Positions 37,103 through 50,135 of a stretch of 64,000 bases of DNA are shown piece by piece. Made by a program: the position numbers and the translations under genes. Source of the DNA: Lateolabrax maculatus (Eukaryota; Chordata; Actinopteri; Acropomatiformes; Lateolabracidae); the NCBI GenBank assembly GCA_031216445.1, contig CM062216.1, forward strand, positions 5,887,501-5,951,500, in the 5' to 3' direction. Numbering within the stretch: position 1 is the stretch's first letter; every line of letters begins with the position of its first letter. Below the pieces are notes generated by a model that was not told the origin of the DNA, did not search any database, and worked only from the letters and a program-made list of their open reading frames with translations.

Positions 37103-39480
37103 CAGGACTCCAGACACCGCAAACCAGATGGGCTTTGAAGCAAACAGAGGGGGTTTTGGGTGGACCGTCTGCTGAAGAATTCCTGAGGAATGCGTCAGGG
37201 AGTGGACGTTCATTTGCTCTTTGTCGTCTTTTAGTAAAAGACCAATTTTTTGGTTAAAAAAGATAAACATCAGTTATTGATTGTGATTATTTATTTGCTC
37301 TTGGCTACAAATTGTTCAAGAAATGGCAGCAGGGGAAGGGCGATGCCCACAGGGATGCGAGAGGCTGCATGTTGGTCTCGCCTGATAATCTCACAGACAA
37401 ATCAGTCAAATTGCATTACTGGTTTACTGGTGTCCTGGAGAAACAAACTTATTCATCTTTTTCAGTGCCAAGATAAAACTCCAGTGCCCCATGTAGGTTG
37501 CTGAATCTATGCCAAATAATGGCATTCATTCATCCATTCGTTTCGATCATTTTCTGTGTTTCTCTGTTGATGCGATTCTGTTTTGTAGTAACATGCAACA
37601 GCAGATAAGAGGACCGCCTAATGAAGAAATCATGAAAGGTCAGGGCAGGAGGGGTAGCTTCTCTTTATGGGTAGCAGACATTTAGTTCATAATGTGTCAG
37701 TGTTGTGAATCCATATCAACCAATAGCTAATGTAAACCAGTTTTTAATTCTTATTATAGTATTGTTTATTTTTTTAATGTTTCATAAATTAGCTACCTCC
37801 TTTTTGTTTTTTTCGTTTTCTGCGTATGTACATTGATTTTTTTTTTTTTTTTTTGTGGGATAGGAAAACCTTTCCCCCCAGAGTATACCATCATTGTGTC
37901 CATATTATTGTTTTTATATAGCTCCAAATGTATTGGACTCTGTATAACTCAGTCACCAGCTCGAGCAGCAGACAAAGAGCTTCAATTCTGTGTCATGAAA
38001 AACTCCCATCAGAGCAGCCCCTGAGTTCCACGCGGTGTTGAACTGTGTGCGCACCATTATCGCCTCGGAAAGAAGTTTAATTCCACAGTGCAGCCGGTTT
38101 TATCAGCGCAGTTTTTCAAACGGGCTGAGGCTTGTGGGGAGTCAGATACAGTATCTCTGTCCCTCCCCGGCGTTCAGATAAGACTCGGCTCTGGCCGAGG
38201 TTTGCTCCTCTGTCTTAACATCAGTTTTGTCCTTCAACAAGGTATTCACCGGCAACTTTAATCTTCTCAGACTTGTAATTAATATGGACAGAAACCCGAG
38301 AATGAGTGCTTGTGTTGACCTGGCAGGGGGATCGTGGACATCTCACCTTGCCACGCGACTCCCTCAGTCTATCAGAGCTTCCCACGAGGCTTTGAGATCG
38401 CTGAAGACGACCGCTTTGAAACCGCTTTGAAACCGCTGTGGGGAAAGTTGGGTGTGGACAGAGCTCGACAGTAAACCACTCGGCATTGTTTGTCGCTGAC
38501 CACAAAGCACCAGATTTCATTCTGTCTGTAGCTGCTGGTGTGTCGAAATGTCGAGTACCGAAATGCCAGATTCTCTTTTTTTTTTTTTTTTTTTTTACTT
38601 GCAGCTGCAGACGTCTCATTTCAACCGCCTGCACGGGCTCAGGAGCTGCAGGCCCAGCCTCCCAGAGAAAAAAAAAAAGTTTTTTTATCTGATGTAACGG
38701 AAAAGAAACCACAACAATGTGCGCTACTTTGTGCTCCCTTGAGAGGAGTTCAGCAACCAAGCACTTCGACTGAACTCTTTCTGTCTAATCCTGCTCTGCA
38801 GACTGTGCCTTTCTTTCTCTCAAAGACTTAACACAAAGGCATTACCCCAAAGATAGCTAGAATTTCAGGTTGTTAAATAAAGGAGTACCCCTAGAGCATA
38901 GCATGGAGACTGGACCATTTTTATTTTCTTGTCTGTATTGTTTTGAAAGGGGGGAAAGCCCTGCTGGAAGACTTATCACAAATGTATAGAACAGACAAAT
39001 ATTTGATGCCTTATTGATACAATGAGAGGGGTTTAGGTTAAAGTTACAGAAGTAGTTTACATTCAGGATCATCTTAATATTCTCGTATTACATGTGTTAC
39101 AGGTGGGAAATGTCAGTACACAGGCATTTGGTGTCTTCTCAGTATATCCGGCATAAATTCCTTTCATAGTGCATCAGCCGTTAGGTAAACATTAGTCTAG
39201 ACTCAATCAGAAGGCCATTTATCACCACCGGGTGATAGGCAACGGGGTAACGCAAGGTGTTAATATTTTTTTTGTATCTGCTCTTCTTAATTGATGAGAA
39301 GAACAACCTGTTTCCAGTTGCGGTCTTGTTTTTGTTTTGTTTTTTAGATCTACTAACCATCTCAATGGAATGTTGTTTTCTTTACAATCTATTTATTTCA
39401 AATCAAGAGCCTTTCAGGGTAGGACAGTGTCATCAATCCTTGTATTGTGCCACTTGTCAAATTGACTAATAAATGGTACA
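37103..39480 (+). other. Probable cbx2 3' UTR and flank
   Basis: No coding frame is supported after the cbx2 stop. AATAAA hexamers occur at 38876-38881 and 39468-39473, so the 3' UTR may be about 1.8 or 2.4 kb. The stretch holds T-runs at about 37838-37854 and 38576-38596 and a duplicated CGCTTTGAAAC unit near 38411-38432. The block at 38160-38430 is relatively G+C-rich and unique-looking, and could be a conserved 3' UTR element. Confidence 0.45.
39468..39473 (+). terminator. Candidate distal cbx2 polyadenylation signal
   Basis: AATAAA about 2.4 kb after the stop codon, followed by T- and GT-containing sequence. A proximal alternative is AATAAA at 38876-38881. Which one is used cannot be told from sequence. 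Confidence 0.35.
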
Positions 39481-39539
39481 ACCATGTATGTCTGACATGT
39501 TTTTTGAGTAAAGAAATGCCAAACATTTGCCGTGTCCAT

Positions 39540-39657
39540 CTTCTACAACTCGAGAATTTGCTCATGTTTTTCCTTATTTTCTGACATTATACAGACCGAT
39601 CTGTGAAATAAATGAATAACAGATTGATAATGAAAGTAATCATTAGTTGTAGCCCTG
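39540..39657 (-). repeat. Truncated reverse copy of the GGGCTGCAACTAA family
   Basis: Ends TAATCATTAGTTGTAGCCCT, the reverse complement of the family start seen at 45815 (GGGTTGTAACTAAGGATTA) and 52870 (GGGCTGCGCCTAACTG). It extends left about 115 bases. Confidence 0.55.
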
Positions 39658-40599
39658 CTTTCAGCATGTTAACGTCAAGCTGAGATGATGCAGCATATGT
39701 TTGGCTTTTTCAAAAGGTGCCATGGACTTTTCATGTGACTGACTGATCGTGCAGAGCAGAAATTCCCCAACACTTCCTAGATGTCAAGACTAGAGACTTG
39801 ATCTTTCATTCTCACCGAAGCAGTGTAGTTTTTTATCCTCATTAGCGCCACTGCTAAATAAGTCATGTCCATGAAGAAAGAAACATGACAGAAACCCAGT
39901 CAGTAAGACTTTCTATTGTTTCATGCACTGCATCAACCACTAGATGGTGCTGTTGTACTTGAAGGTAAAGACACCTAAGAGTGCTTCTTAATTAATCATA
40001 ATTATAAAATCTGTTAGTTCACACACTGGAGACTGAAATCCTTAAAGTCAATGTATCTTATTATATGCTGCAAACATAGAATGTCCATTTTCAGACCTTT
40101 TCACATTAAAAGCTCCCAAAAGAGTACCACAATAGTAAAAATGGCTCCAGTTTTGAGTCATCTACAACTGCAGTTTCTAATTTCAAGTGCTCGCCAGGAC
40201 CTCGGTTTCCACTGCATCCTCATCTGATGATCTCGATAACACTGGAAACCTGTACACCGATCTGACATGGCAGCACCTACACTGTGTGGCCAGTGATTCA
40301 ATTTCAGCCACTCGCTCCGTTTGATTTGCTTCGGGTCTGTGTAGCGATTGGGTCTGTGTATGGCTTGTATCTCCCACACAACGTGCAAACCAGAGAACTG
40401 TGGAAGCAACCGCAGAATAACTCAGCTTTTGATTTGACACTCATTTGTTTAAATCAAATAATCTCTCCTGGATCAACTTTCCTCACAGACATTTTATAAT
40501 CCACACGTATCATAAAAGTTGTCATTGTAATTTGTGTATATTGCAATTTTGTTTATCTGTTCTGCTCACACGACATGTATTGCATGTCTGCTTGTTCTG

Positions 40600-40786
40600 G
40601 GAGAGGGATCCTGATGTGTCTTCCATTTTTCCCTGTTAAAAGGTTTTTTTCAGGGATGGGGGATTCCTTATCCGAATCGAGGTTTTAAGGAGGGTATCAT
40701 ATGTTGTACAGACTGTAAAGCCCCCTGAGGCAAGTTATGATTTGTGATTTTGGGCTGTATAAATAAAAATTGACCTGACTTGACTC
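40600..40786 (+). repeat. 3' tail of a retroelement (LINE/SINE-type)
   Basis: TCCCTGTTAAAAGGTTTTTT, then a short body with TGTACAGACTGTAAAGCCCC, TTGTGATTTTGGGCTGTATA, AATAAAAATTGACCTGAC and a TTGAC-type short terminal repeat. Tails of this form end many fish non-LTR elements. Confidence 0.6.
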
Positions 40787-41189
40787 TCAGTAACAGCAGA
40801 GTGGCCCTCTGACAGGGCAGAGGACAATACAGCCTGACGGTTTCAACAGTTTCCCATCATTCCTTAGCTGCAGACAGCCACTGGCGTGACAGATAACAGA
40901 AGTGCTATGTTCTCTATTCTGACACAATTGGCTGATTAATCTATGATCAAATAACAGAAAAATGCTCAACAATTTAACCATCATTTAGCCGTTTGAAGTG
41001 ACTTATAAAATAAAAATGTAACAATAAACACTTGCAGGCTCCAGCTTCACCAAACTGACAATCTGCAGCTTTTCTATACCTCATATCATTATATACTGAA
41101 TCTCTTCAGGCTTTTTTAACTGTTAAGACGAAAAATGCAAATTGAAGATGACGCCTTGGGCTCAGGGAGTTCGTCAACAATTCATTAAT

Positions 41190-41395
41190 TAATGCCTCAT
41201 ATTTTATAAGATGCTAATATTTAAAAACTGAAAATTAAGTAGTTACAATCCCCGTCAAACAAATGTAGTGGAATAACAAGTACGACATTTCCACTTGAAA
41301 TGTAGTGGAGTCGTGTAAAGTAGCATTTAATGGAAAGACTCATCTAAAATGCTAATTTTTCAAAATTGTAATAAGTACAGTACTTGAGTGAATAG
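41190..41395 (+). repeat. Interspersed repeat of the AAGTACAAGTACCTCAAA family, 3' part
   Basis: AATGTAGTGGA, a diverged AAATGTAGTGGAGT..TGTAAAGTAGCAT block and GTACAGTACTTGAGTGAATA match, in order, the reverse complement of 56801-56970. Only the right half of the element is present. Confidence 0.6.
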
Positions 41396-41797
41396 GCAGT
41401 CACAGAACATTCCACGACTGGTTCTCAGTCTTATAAATGTGGCAAAGTGAGCAAAAGTGGTGTGAGAGGCTCATTTTAAAGCATTGTTATTGTTCTGCTG
41501 AAGAGACTAAATGAACAAGAAAGCCTGCAGCACCTTTCAACACACAGACACCCCTATCCCTCTTTCACCACCCCTGTATTTACACGCTCTTAAAAACACT
41601 GTCACACGGCCTGACTAACTGACAGAAGTTATCATTACACAAAGCGCTCGATTCCATAATTTATAGAGATCCCCGTCCCAGTCATGTGGAATTCTCCCAA
41701 AATAAATTCAAGTAAACACTTACGCGACAAAGAGGCACTCACAGTGGCCTGGTATGCATAAACAGTATGAACAGTGTGACAGTGTAATCCCAACCTC

Positions 41798-41840
41798 ACC
41801 CCCCCCCCCCCCCGCCACCTCCCCCCACCCCGCCAGCCCA

Positions 41841-41872
<32 letters not shown>

Positions 41873-42025
41873 CCAACAACCCAGCATAGTACTGACTTCA
41901 GGCCCGGTTGGAAATGAGCCTAAAACCCCCACCTCACCCCCAGCGCCGATGCACCAACCCCAGAGACCCGGCAACTCCCCCCCACCCCACCCCACCAACA
42001 TCCCCCACCCACCCCACACCTGACT
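41798..42025 (-). repeat. C-rich region with (AC)14; G-quadruplex-prone on the minus strand
   Basis: A C-run at about 41800-41813, CCCCCCACCCCG, (AC)14 at 41841-41868, then CCCCACCTCACCCCC and CCCCCCACCCCACCCCACC (about 41929-42020). The minus strand has many G4-type runs. It generates the false proline- and glycine-rich frames here. Confidence 0.75.
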
Positions 42026-45000
42026 CCTGGCAAAATAAGCCAGACTCCAATCCATCTTCCATCGCAATAACACACACCCCAAAACCATGTTGTTTTGAAG
42101 AGCATTCAGCAAGTTCATCTCCGGGGACGTTTTTTGTTTTTTTCCCCAGGACATCTTATTGTTTTAGCAACACAAGATGCCGTAAATCAATCAGCTCTTT
42201 GCTTAACCCTGGCCTTTGTTTAAAAGCCAGAAATAAAGCTTTTTCCATGATGCATTGTTGAAAGTAAGCAATTCATACGGAGGATGCAACCAAAACCATG
42301 ACGGGGGTCTTGTGGGAACTTATTTCACTTACATTTTTAGTTGCAGAAAAGATGTAACTTACCTTTGCAGTCAGAAAGCAATCTTTATACCATAAATTAA
42401 AAGTGAAAAAAATTGTCAAATTCTCATGACAGTTACATTTTGTTTTTGTGTTGCTTTATGATGGCTCCAACTAGAGGCAATCATTTACCTACTTTAGATT
42501 CTGCTTTATTGGCCAGAATCCAGGCTGGGTGTTGACTAATCCGGGTCAGTACTGATACTGATATTTCATTTTCTCTGTTTGTGTTTGTGTTTGGCCTCCT
42601 CTCTACCTTGAGGATTGTAACCAAGCGGGGCTGGTTGAGTTTAAAACGCCTGGGATGGTTGCTATTCAATTTCAAAGGGAATGTTTAGAAACCTGATCCG
42701 ACCCTCCAGCGAGCATACCTTCTACACCCACGTCTCCCTCGCCCCTCATTCTAAATCACTCCACTGGAGCAGTGTAAACAAACTTCAGTTTGCTCTCTGA
42801 TATTGAGAGGTTAAGACAAGCGGCAATCCTCCACTATGACAACACGGCCTCAGACAGACGATGTCATCTGTCTTACCTCACTCTCCATCCATCACTGCGC
42901 CGGAGTCGACATGTCTGACAGTCCCACTCTTGCTTTTCTCGCTGGCACAGGCCTCCACATCTGTCACATTTTCCTCCGAGCTTACTTTTATTACACCAGA
43001 TGAACTCCGCCTCCTTCCCCTCTGAATTCAGGGACACCTGAAGGGCAAGCAGGCAGAGAGAAAACCGATTGATTAGTCATGGTATCTGATGTCATCCTGG
43101 CTCCATAAACACTTTTTTCAATTGCCGCTCAGCTACCTGTAAAACAAACAGTAAAGATAATTAATTTGAAGCTTCTACTTGGACAGGTATGACAGTGTGA
43201 ACAGAATGTTAATGTGAAATAAATGAATGAACGAATGAATAACAAGTGCAAAATTACTTTGTTGGGTTTGTAAGTGAGTTCTGCAAATAATGTGTTTATG
43301 TTACAAATTATATGAAATATTTCAATTAGCTTTATTTATGGAGTGATTTGAATTTAGCTAACGTGGTGCAGAAAGGAATTGAAAAATAAGAATAAAATCA
43401 TTAATAACAACTTCTGACTGGACTGAAAAGGTTGGAGCTACGGTCAGAGCTTGTTTGATAACGTCAACTTTTCAACTGCTTTTCTCAGCTCCACTGGGAG
43501 GCTATTTGAAAAGGAAAAGTCCTAGGCCTTATGGGGATCATGTGCAGGGCATCCCTTGATGATTTAGAGGAATGGTTCATGTTATAACTTACAAGCACTC
43601 CCACGATAGTGGTGTAACTAAATATAAAACTAATGTAAATGTAGTGATTTTAAAATCAGAGTAATATTTTCACTTTCCTTAAGTCCTTGTCAGTTAAATT
43701 TTGGATAACCACAGCAGATGTATTGCTATAGGTCAGAGAAACTCATATTACAAAATGCTTAAAAAAATTGTGCAAGAGTTTGTCATTATTGGCCAGAAAG
43801 AAAAATGGATGGTCCTAATATGTGGTCAATAATTCTGCTATCTAACATACAATTGAAAAAGCGGGAAATGTGTAAACAACATGTAGTTGCGTGACATTAG
43901 CTCAGCTGTGCCTGCAGAGGACATCACAGAGGGGGAAGTGTTTGGGTAAAAAAATAAAGGACTTAAAACTGAGCTTTAAAGGACACAAAATGATACGTCA
44001 GACAGGCTTAACTTCTGCAAAAAGTTTTTTATGTAATGTATCTAGAAGATTTGTGGGATTAAACAGTAACTTGGAAAAGTCTGTGGGCCCCTAAATTCAT
44101 TTTATTTTTTTAAAGGGACAATCACATTTCCCATTGAGTTCAATAAAATGAATCAAAAATCTCTACCAAGAAAGGTTTGACTTAAAGATTCTGAAACTGT
44201 GGTATTGATAACGTAGCTGCAAGCTTGGAGCTTCAGTAAGGAGACGTAATGGAAACCTTGGGCAGATCCAATACTGGATGGACTGCCATGATGATTTATG
44301 ACCACATACCTGAAAAACTGATAACACTCCCATCAGCATCTTGCTGTACTTTATGTTTAGAGCTAATTCGCAAATGCTTTTAGCCTGCTAACACACTAAA
44401 CTAAGATGGTGAACACTGTAAACCAGTGTAGATGTAGACTCTTGTTCACTTACAGTTTACAGCTATTATACTGTAAATCGTGTTTTTTACAGTGTCAAAT
44501 GCAGACATCTGAACAACATTAATAAGTAATAACATGATATGGTGAAGCACTGTTACAAAATAGCTGAGAGAACTGGAGAAAGTCAAATAAAAAATAAGAA
44601 AGAAGGCAGTTCGACAAAGAGGCTGAGGAGTTATTATATATTATATGTTTCTCTTCCAGCGAGCAGTTTCTTTTAACACCCAGAGGGCAGGAATAAGGAG
44701 GAATCTCCCTCTGCTGTGAAACTGAGGTAACAAAGTCAAACTGTATCTAGCAGACAGAAGGTGCCAGCGGGAAGTTTGCCCTTCTGATCTTTGTGTAATC
44801 TGCTCTGGGGAAGACACAGCTACTCTCCTTACCACCTTCAAAGGCGCCTCTCCTTAACTTTCAGCCCCACATCCTAATCTGATTGAGGAGGAGAGGAAAT
44901 ATTGACTATTTCAGAGGACAAAGCCGTGTAAATATTTGAAACCATTGCTATGATACACTAGTGGAAATGGAGCTCAAATGTTGACAATTTCACCACATAA

Positions 45001-45814
45001 GTTTGAAACAACCAGCTAAAATGTATCTTTTCTTTCCTTTTTTAAAGCATTTCAACCGATAAATTACAGGTTAATTCAATGTAAGTTTTAGGAGTTTAAC
45101 GTCAAGTTGTTCTGCTGGAACATCTGCAAATCAAATTAGGAAATCCTATTCATACAGATCTTTCCAAGCTTTGACATTCACAGATACTGCATTAATTCCC
45201 CCCCAACCCGGGGTCCTTTGGTCAACCCACATAAAACTCCATAAAGCCAATGGCACCAGGAGAGGCGCGCTGATAAATCAGCAGCAGGCCGCGAACAAGG
45301 CCCGGTGCCGGCGGACCTGTGTGCAACAGGACAAGTCTATCGGTGAATTTCACAGGTCATTACTCTGGCTCCAGCCACCGCAGCCTCCAGTGGCTCTGGA
45401 GACGGCCAGCTTTTTCTCAGAGACAACAGCTTACAGGGCTTTGTGCTAGCTAAACAAGCGTGTCTGTCTCACAGCAGTAGATTAATGTCTAGATAGAGGG
45501 TTTGCTCCTCAGGGAGACCTGTAGAGGAGCCATCCTTCAACCTTTGGAGGCCATTACACAATAACAAAATAACAAAATCTGGGAGAGGGGGCTCATTGAC
45601 TGAACCCTGTCCTCTGGGGCTACAGAGAGAGAGAGAGAGGGCTGGACGGGGAAAGAGGTTCCTGAATTAAGTCTCGCCCGAGAGAGGAGGGATGAATTTC
45701 CTGAAAACCAGAGCGAGCACGTAAAAATGTTTTTTTGAGCTGTGCGGTATCAAACAGAGCTGAAAGCTGATGGACACAAATGATCAGAAACAGTAAAAGA
45801 AAACCAGCATCTAA

Positions 45815-46013
45815 GGGTTGTAACTAAGGATTATTTTCATGATTAATGAATCTCACAAATATTTTCTCAACTAATCAATTAACCGTTTTGTCTTTAAAAT
45901 GCACATTATACTTTCCCAGAGTCTAAGAGGACGTCCTGAATCTATTATTATATATGACCAAGAAAAGCAGATCTAATCTAATCAGTTAATCGATGAATCC
46001 CTGCAGCTCTGCA
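45815..46013 (+). repeat. Interspersed repeat of the GGGCTGCAACTAA family
   Basis: Starts GGGTTGTAACTAAGGATTAT, continues ATTTTCTCAACTAATCAATT and GACGTCCT, and closes AATCGATGAATCCCTGCAGC. The centre is shortened compared with the other copies. Confidence 0.6.
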
Positions 46014-46229
46014 GCCGTGGCTTCTCGTCGCCGTCCCACAATGCAGCTTAAAGAGCGTTTCCATCGAGTGTCATCTGTGAGAAGTTGTGTGTGGTAAACA
46101 CACAGACCCTCAGCCCTTCACATGAATGACAGTAAACAACACAGGATCTCTGGCTGTGCCCCCCCCCCCCCCCCCACCCCTCACCCCTGAGGAGAAAGGG
46201 GTCACACAAACACAGCATCTGACTTGGCT

Positions 46230-47075
46230 CTGAATTTGTTTAAAGCGGCCAATTCAAGCAGGGTCGTCAACGGAGAGAAAATCCCGTTTCCAAGGCTGTC
46301 GCCGTGGCTCGGGCCGTGTTGTTTGGGGGAAGGAGATCAGGACGCCGCTGACGACTCAGCTGACTTCCAGCACACACAGCTTCACAGAGGCGCCAGGTTG
46401 TAATTAACACTTTGCAGATTACGTTTACAGGACCAACATGGTCTGCCTGAGTTTTATTGCCTCCTGGGTTGTGCTTCTGCCCTCCAGGGATACAAAACAC
46501 TCTCTGTTTGACGCTGGCCTGTCCCTGTGTGAGAACGTTTGACAGGTTTTTGATCGCGCCGAGAGTCTTCTGGCTGTTCGCTGTTCTTCGGAGATAATGA
46601 GAATCTCCCCGTGCTGCTGCCAGTTTTCCAGCTATGATTGGATGAAGACACACGCCGCAGTCTGACAATATTAATCTATTTCTGTCCCCCTATTGGCAGC
46701 TTTCATTCATTTGTTTGAGCTCACGCTGTTGGTCTAACGGTCTTATTAGAGGAGCAGTGAAACTAATCCATTTCTTGGCAGCAGGCAGCAGACAGCTGGG
46801 CGGTGAGGAGTCGCAGCAAAGTGGCTGATATAATTGCGGTGTAATCATTTTCATGCAGCTCCTCGGCTTCTTCTTAGACGGCAAGCAGCGCTTCAGGTTA
46901 ACACGCTATGGTGATAAAGCAGCCATTAACGTGCCAATGACCTCGGAATGTGAGGGCCAAGTCATTCGGCTTTCATCAAACATGCCATTTCTCAGCTCCA
47001 ACACAAAGGAATTGTCTTCAAACGCACACAGACATGCACAGTATTTTAAAAATGTAAATGTATCTGTACACATCT
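46230..47075. other. Conserved-looking non-coding region between cbx2 and noggin
   Basis: Repeat-free, balanced composition, many short unique motifs (CTAATCCATTT, TATAATTGCGGTGTAATC, GCCATTAACG). The 133-codon minus frame at 46267-46668 has no family similarity. A regulatory role is inferred only from texture and position. Confidence 0.3.
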
Positions 47076-47334
47076 GAGGTCCCAAAAGCTTTTCTTGTTC
47101 AAACGAATTCCTTAGTGTCAGTCTTAGATCTAAATATATCAGATAAAAGCTTAGCTAATGTCCAGTGCTATTATTAGTCCTAGTTAACATGCTGAACACT
47201 TGTGCTTTTTAATCACGGACCACAGCGGTGTGGCAGTTTGCATGCTGCGTCCATCACCACTGAGACAAGCAGAGGAGGAACTGAGTGAGCTACACACTAA
47301 GTGCAGCCTTGGAAAACATCTGCGCACGTCTGTA

Positions 47335-47348
47335 CCACTAGGTGGCAG
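47335..47348 (+). promoter_or_regulatory. CTCF-type binding motif
   Basis: CCACTAGGTGGCAG matches all 14 positions of the vertebrate CTCF core CCASYAGRKGGCRS, read on the + strand, about 10 kb past cbx2 and 11 kb before noggin. Occupancy cannot be judged from sequence. Confidence 0.5.
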
Positions 47349-48185
47349 ATATCCCCTGAAATGCTCCTCAGTGCCATTCCGCACTGTTCAGAACACAGCA
47401 GCTGTCATTAATATTCCCCTCAATGAAAATTCAAAACTGATGGCCTCCAGTCGTGTCAGAAAAAAAAAACAGAGATAGAAATGCCCACCAGCTAAAAATA
47501 TATGTGGACATTTATCTGAAGTTCAAACCCAAAACAAGACATGCTTCAAGTACTGAATTAACATGCAGCAAATTACCCCTGAAGCCTGTCAACAACTAAC
47601 TGGGAGAGAGTTAATTATAGATCAGAATACAGAGAGGTGTCAGTCTCTACGGAAAAAGCCTGGGTTTCCCATTTATCTCCCTAAACCACACTCCTGTGTC
47701 TTAAACACTTCACACTGAATTAAAGTGAAGTGGAAACCCACTCTCCAGACTAGCGGCACTTCTTTCCACTCCATGACTGGGTGATAAATCTGTAGTCTTC
47801 CATCCTCTGCCGCCTGCTGCCCTTGTTCCTCTCTTATATAAGCTTTCTTCTAGTCTCTCTGCTCACGCAGCAGTTGGTTGCTTTGCTCACAAAATAAGTG
47901 GAGGAAAAAAACGGAAGACAAGAGGGTCTGTGGGTCTGGATCTGCAGCACAATTGAAAGAAATCATGATGAAGAAAGTGTCCTTGAGCAAGGCACAGTTC
48001 CAGGGAAGATGCTTAGGGTCAAACAATGGGTACCTCACATTCATGTCCATAAATGCAAAACAGTTTGCATCTAAACAAACTACCTATCTAAGTGTTATTT
48101 CTATGGAATGGTATGTTGTTCCATGCTTTGGGACAGAAGAAAATGTTATCTATAGGCTTTGTATCCAGAAAATCCATCTAAGTTA

Positions 48186-48480
48186 AAGGAATAGCTCAAT
48201 ATTTTGGGAAATGCACTTATTCGCTTTCTTTTCTGAGAGTTGGATGAAAAATTTGGTACCAGTCTCAAGTCAGTGTGTTTAGAAGAGCCGTAAATATATT
48301 ACCTTAGCTTAGCATGAAGACTGGAAGTAGGGGGAAACAGTTAGCCTGGCTCTCTCCAAAGTAAAATAAAAATACTTACCAACACCTAAAGCTCCCTAAT
48401 TAACATGTTGTATCTTTTTGTGTAATTCATACACAAACAGAAATGTAAAAACGCCAATTTGTGGTTTTGGGAGTGGAACT
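48186..48480 (+). repeat. Interspersed repeat (ATTTTGGGAAATGCACTTATT family)
   Basis: Begins GGAATAGCTCAATATTTTGG and holds GCTTAGCATGAAGACTGGAA, GGGGGAAACAGTTAGCCTGG, CTAATTAACATGTTGTATCT and GTAAAAACGCCAATTTGTGG in order. This is one of the commonest repeats in percomorph genomes to my knowledge. Class not determined; non-coding. Confidence 0.7.
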
Positions 48481-49859
48481 ATTTTGTGATGAATGCCTGT
48501 AAAACCACATCTATGTACTGTGAGTATTAAAACCCTCCATCCTCCGTAAAATGTGAGATACTTGTCAGTCAGTTTTCCTTTTCAATAAGTGAGATACACA
48601 CAATGAAGAAATGTATATTTGGGGGACACACATTGGCTTGAAACTCACTGCTGAAATCTGGGATTATGCCTGACGTTGGTGCCCGTCCTGCCCATAAAAC
48701 ATACAGTATTTACGTGACATGTTTGTGCAGCACCTTGACAGAATGCAATTATATCAGCAACCCACAGGCGTGTTAATGATGGTGCCCTGTCATCAAGTTG
48801 GAGACGTGAAGTTGGTTTAGTCTCACTGAGTGGTGCTGGAGGGCTTTTGCTCCTGATAACCTTTATGTTTTACGAACCTTTGGTAATCCTGCTTCTGAGC
48901 AAGGCTGCCAAAACTGTCATTTTCAGCTAATCTCAGGTCGTCGCATGCATTCACATTCTCTTTCTCACTCTGTGATGACCACATTGTGAAACTCTCACGA
49001 GAGATGCCTTGGCAAGAAAAGATTCCTATGTCCTGTGGAGGATCCCGGTCAATTTAAAAGCAAAACAGCACTGAGTTGGACCCATTTTCCTTCATGGGTC
49101 GAATGTAGACTGTTGGCATCATGAGGTGTACCAGCATGCTGAGACAAACTTAATAGAAAACATAGAAAACAGCGAGCTAGCAAAAGGCCATTGCTGCCAA
49201 GCAAGCGCTGCTGGAACCCCGTCTCAAAAGTTAAGGAAGAGATACATTTTACGAAAAAGCCTGAGTTCTTCATACAGCAGGACTCCTGGCAGACCTGGAC
49301 ACGATGCAGAGATGCAGAACGTGGCTGCCAACACACACAGTGTTCACCTGTAGTGATGCTTTTCAAGCTCCCACATATTAAGCATTTTAAATGTCTGTAT
49401 AAGCACGTTGAACCTGTTTGAACAACACTTGGAGTGTATCCATGTAATGTTCAACACCCAGAGAAAAGAGAGAAAGAAGCTGATCCAGCTGAACGTATCC
49501 AGGAAAGCTGCCAAAGTTATCCCCAATTTCCCAAACCAGACACTTCGCCTCCTATCATCCTAATAGGATCATCCTGTACTTTTACTGTGTGGCATTCATC
49601 TTAATATTCAATCTGTTACGTTTGATCAGTTATGTATTTTATCTGTTATGTTATGGGTTTCTTTTACTGCAAGGAAACGTGTTCTTTGTTGCTAGTTGAC
49701 CGAGATGGAGGCCTGTGCACAACACCAGACTCAGCGTCTCAATATTCTGCGAATTAGTTGTCATCTGCCATTTGTTGTCTTGTCATTGTGTCTTGTCTAC
49801 ACATAGTACAACCTTCAGGAACTTTTGGACATCGGATCATGTAATTCTGACGACTTTAT

Positions 49860-50135
49860 CTCCGACCCAGAGGTCACCAAGACAACGGAGGCTACCAAAC
49901 CGGCTCTGCCGAACTGAAGCGTTCGCAGGCATGGTCGAGACCATTAACAAAGGCGGGGGAAGAGCGAGGGCTAATGGCTAGGCTAAAAGCTAATTCCTCA
50001 TCCTCAGAAAAGGATGACGATTTTCACGGAAACAAGGTTAGTCGCTCACCGCTAGCAGCCTGGCTACGGTCTAATGCAAGAAACAACTGTAGGACAACAA
50101 ACCCCGATCTCAGCTCTGTGAGAAAGGCAGAGTAA
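49860..50135 (+). pseudogene. Possible remnant of a non-LTR retrotransposon reading frame
   Basis: The frame ending at 50133-50135 (TAA) is open for over 60 codons and contains TKAGEERGLMARLKANSSSS. The basic RG..ARLKA phrase resembles the start of some fish LINE reading frames. No reverse transcriptase motifs (such as F.DD) follow. Weak call; it may be ordinary non-coding sequence. Confidence 0.25.

Larger units (their letters stand above)
39660..47330. other. Gene desert between cbx2 and noggin, left part
   Basis: No gene supported; no cbx8- or cbx4-like chromodomain or Polycomb box frames occur. It holds a CTCF-like CCACTAGATGGTGC (39937-39950), a retroelement tail (40600-40786), a repeat copy (41190-41395), a C-rich region (41798-42025), a C17 run (about 46160-46176), an interspersed repeat (45815-46013) and a conserved-looking region (46230-47075). 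Confidence 0.5.

Noticed and set aside
38221..38760. 179-codon minus frame in the cbx2 3' flank
   Set aside because: Crosses a T-run that gives a poly-lysine stretch; no similarity and likely chance.
41720..42154. 144-codon glycine/valine-rich minus frame
   Set aside because: Produced by the C-rich and (AC)n simple sequence.
46267..46668. 133-codon minus frame in the desert
   Set aside because: No domain, no codon-bias or splice support; lies in conserved-looking non-coding sequence.
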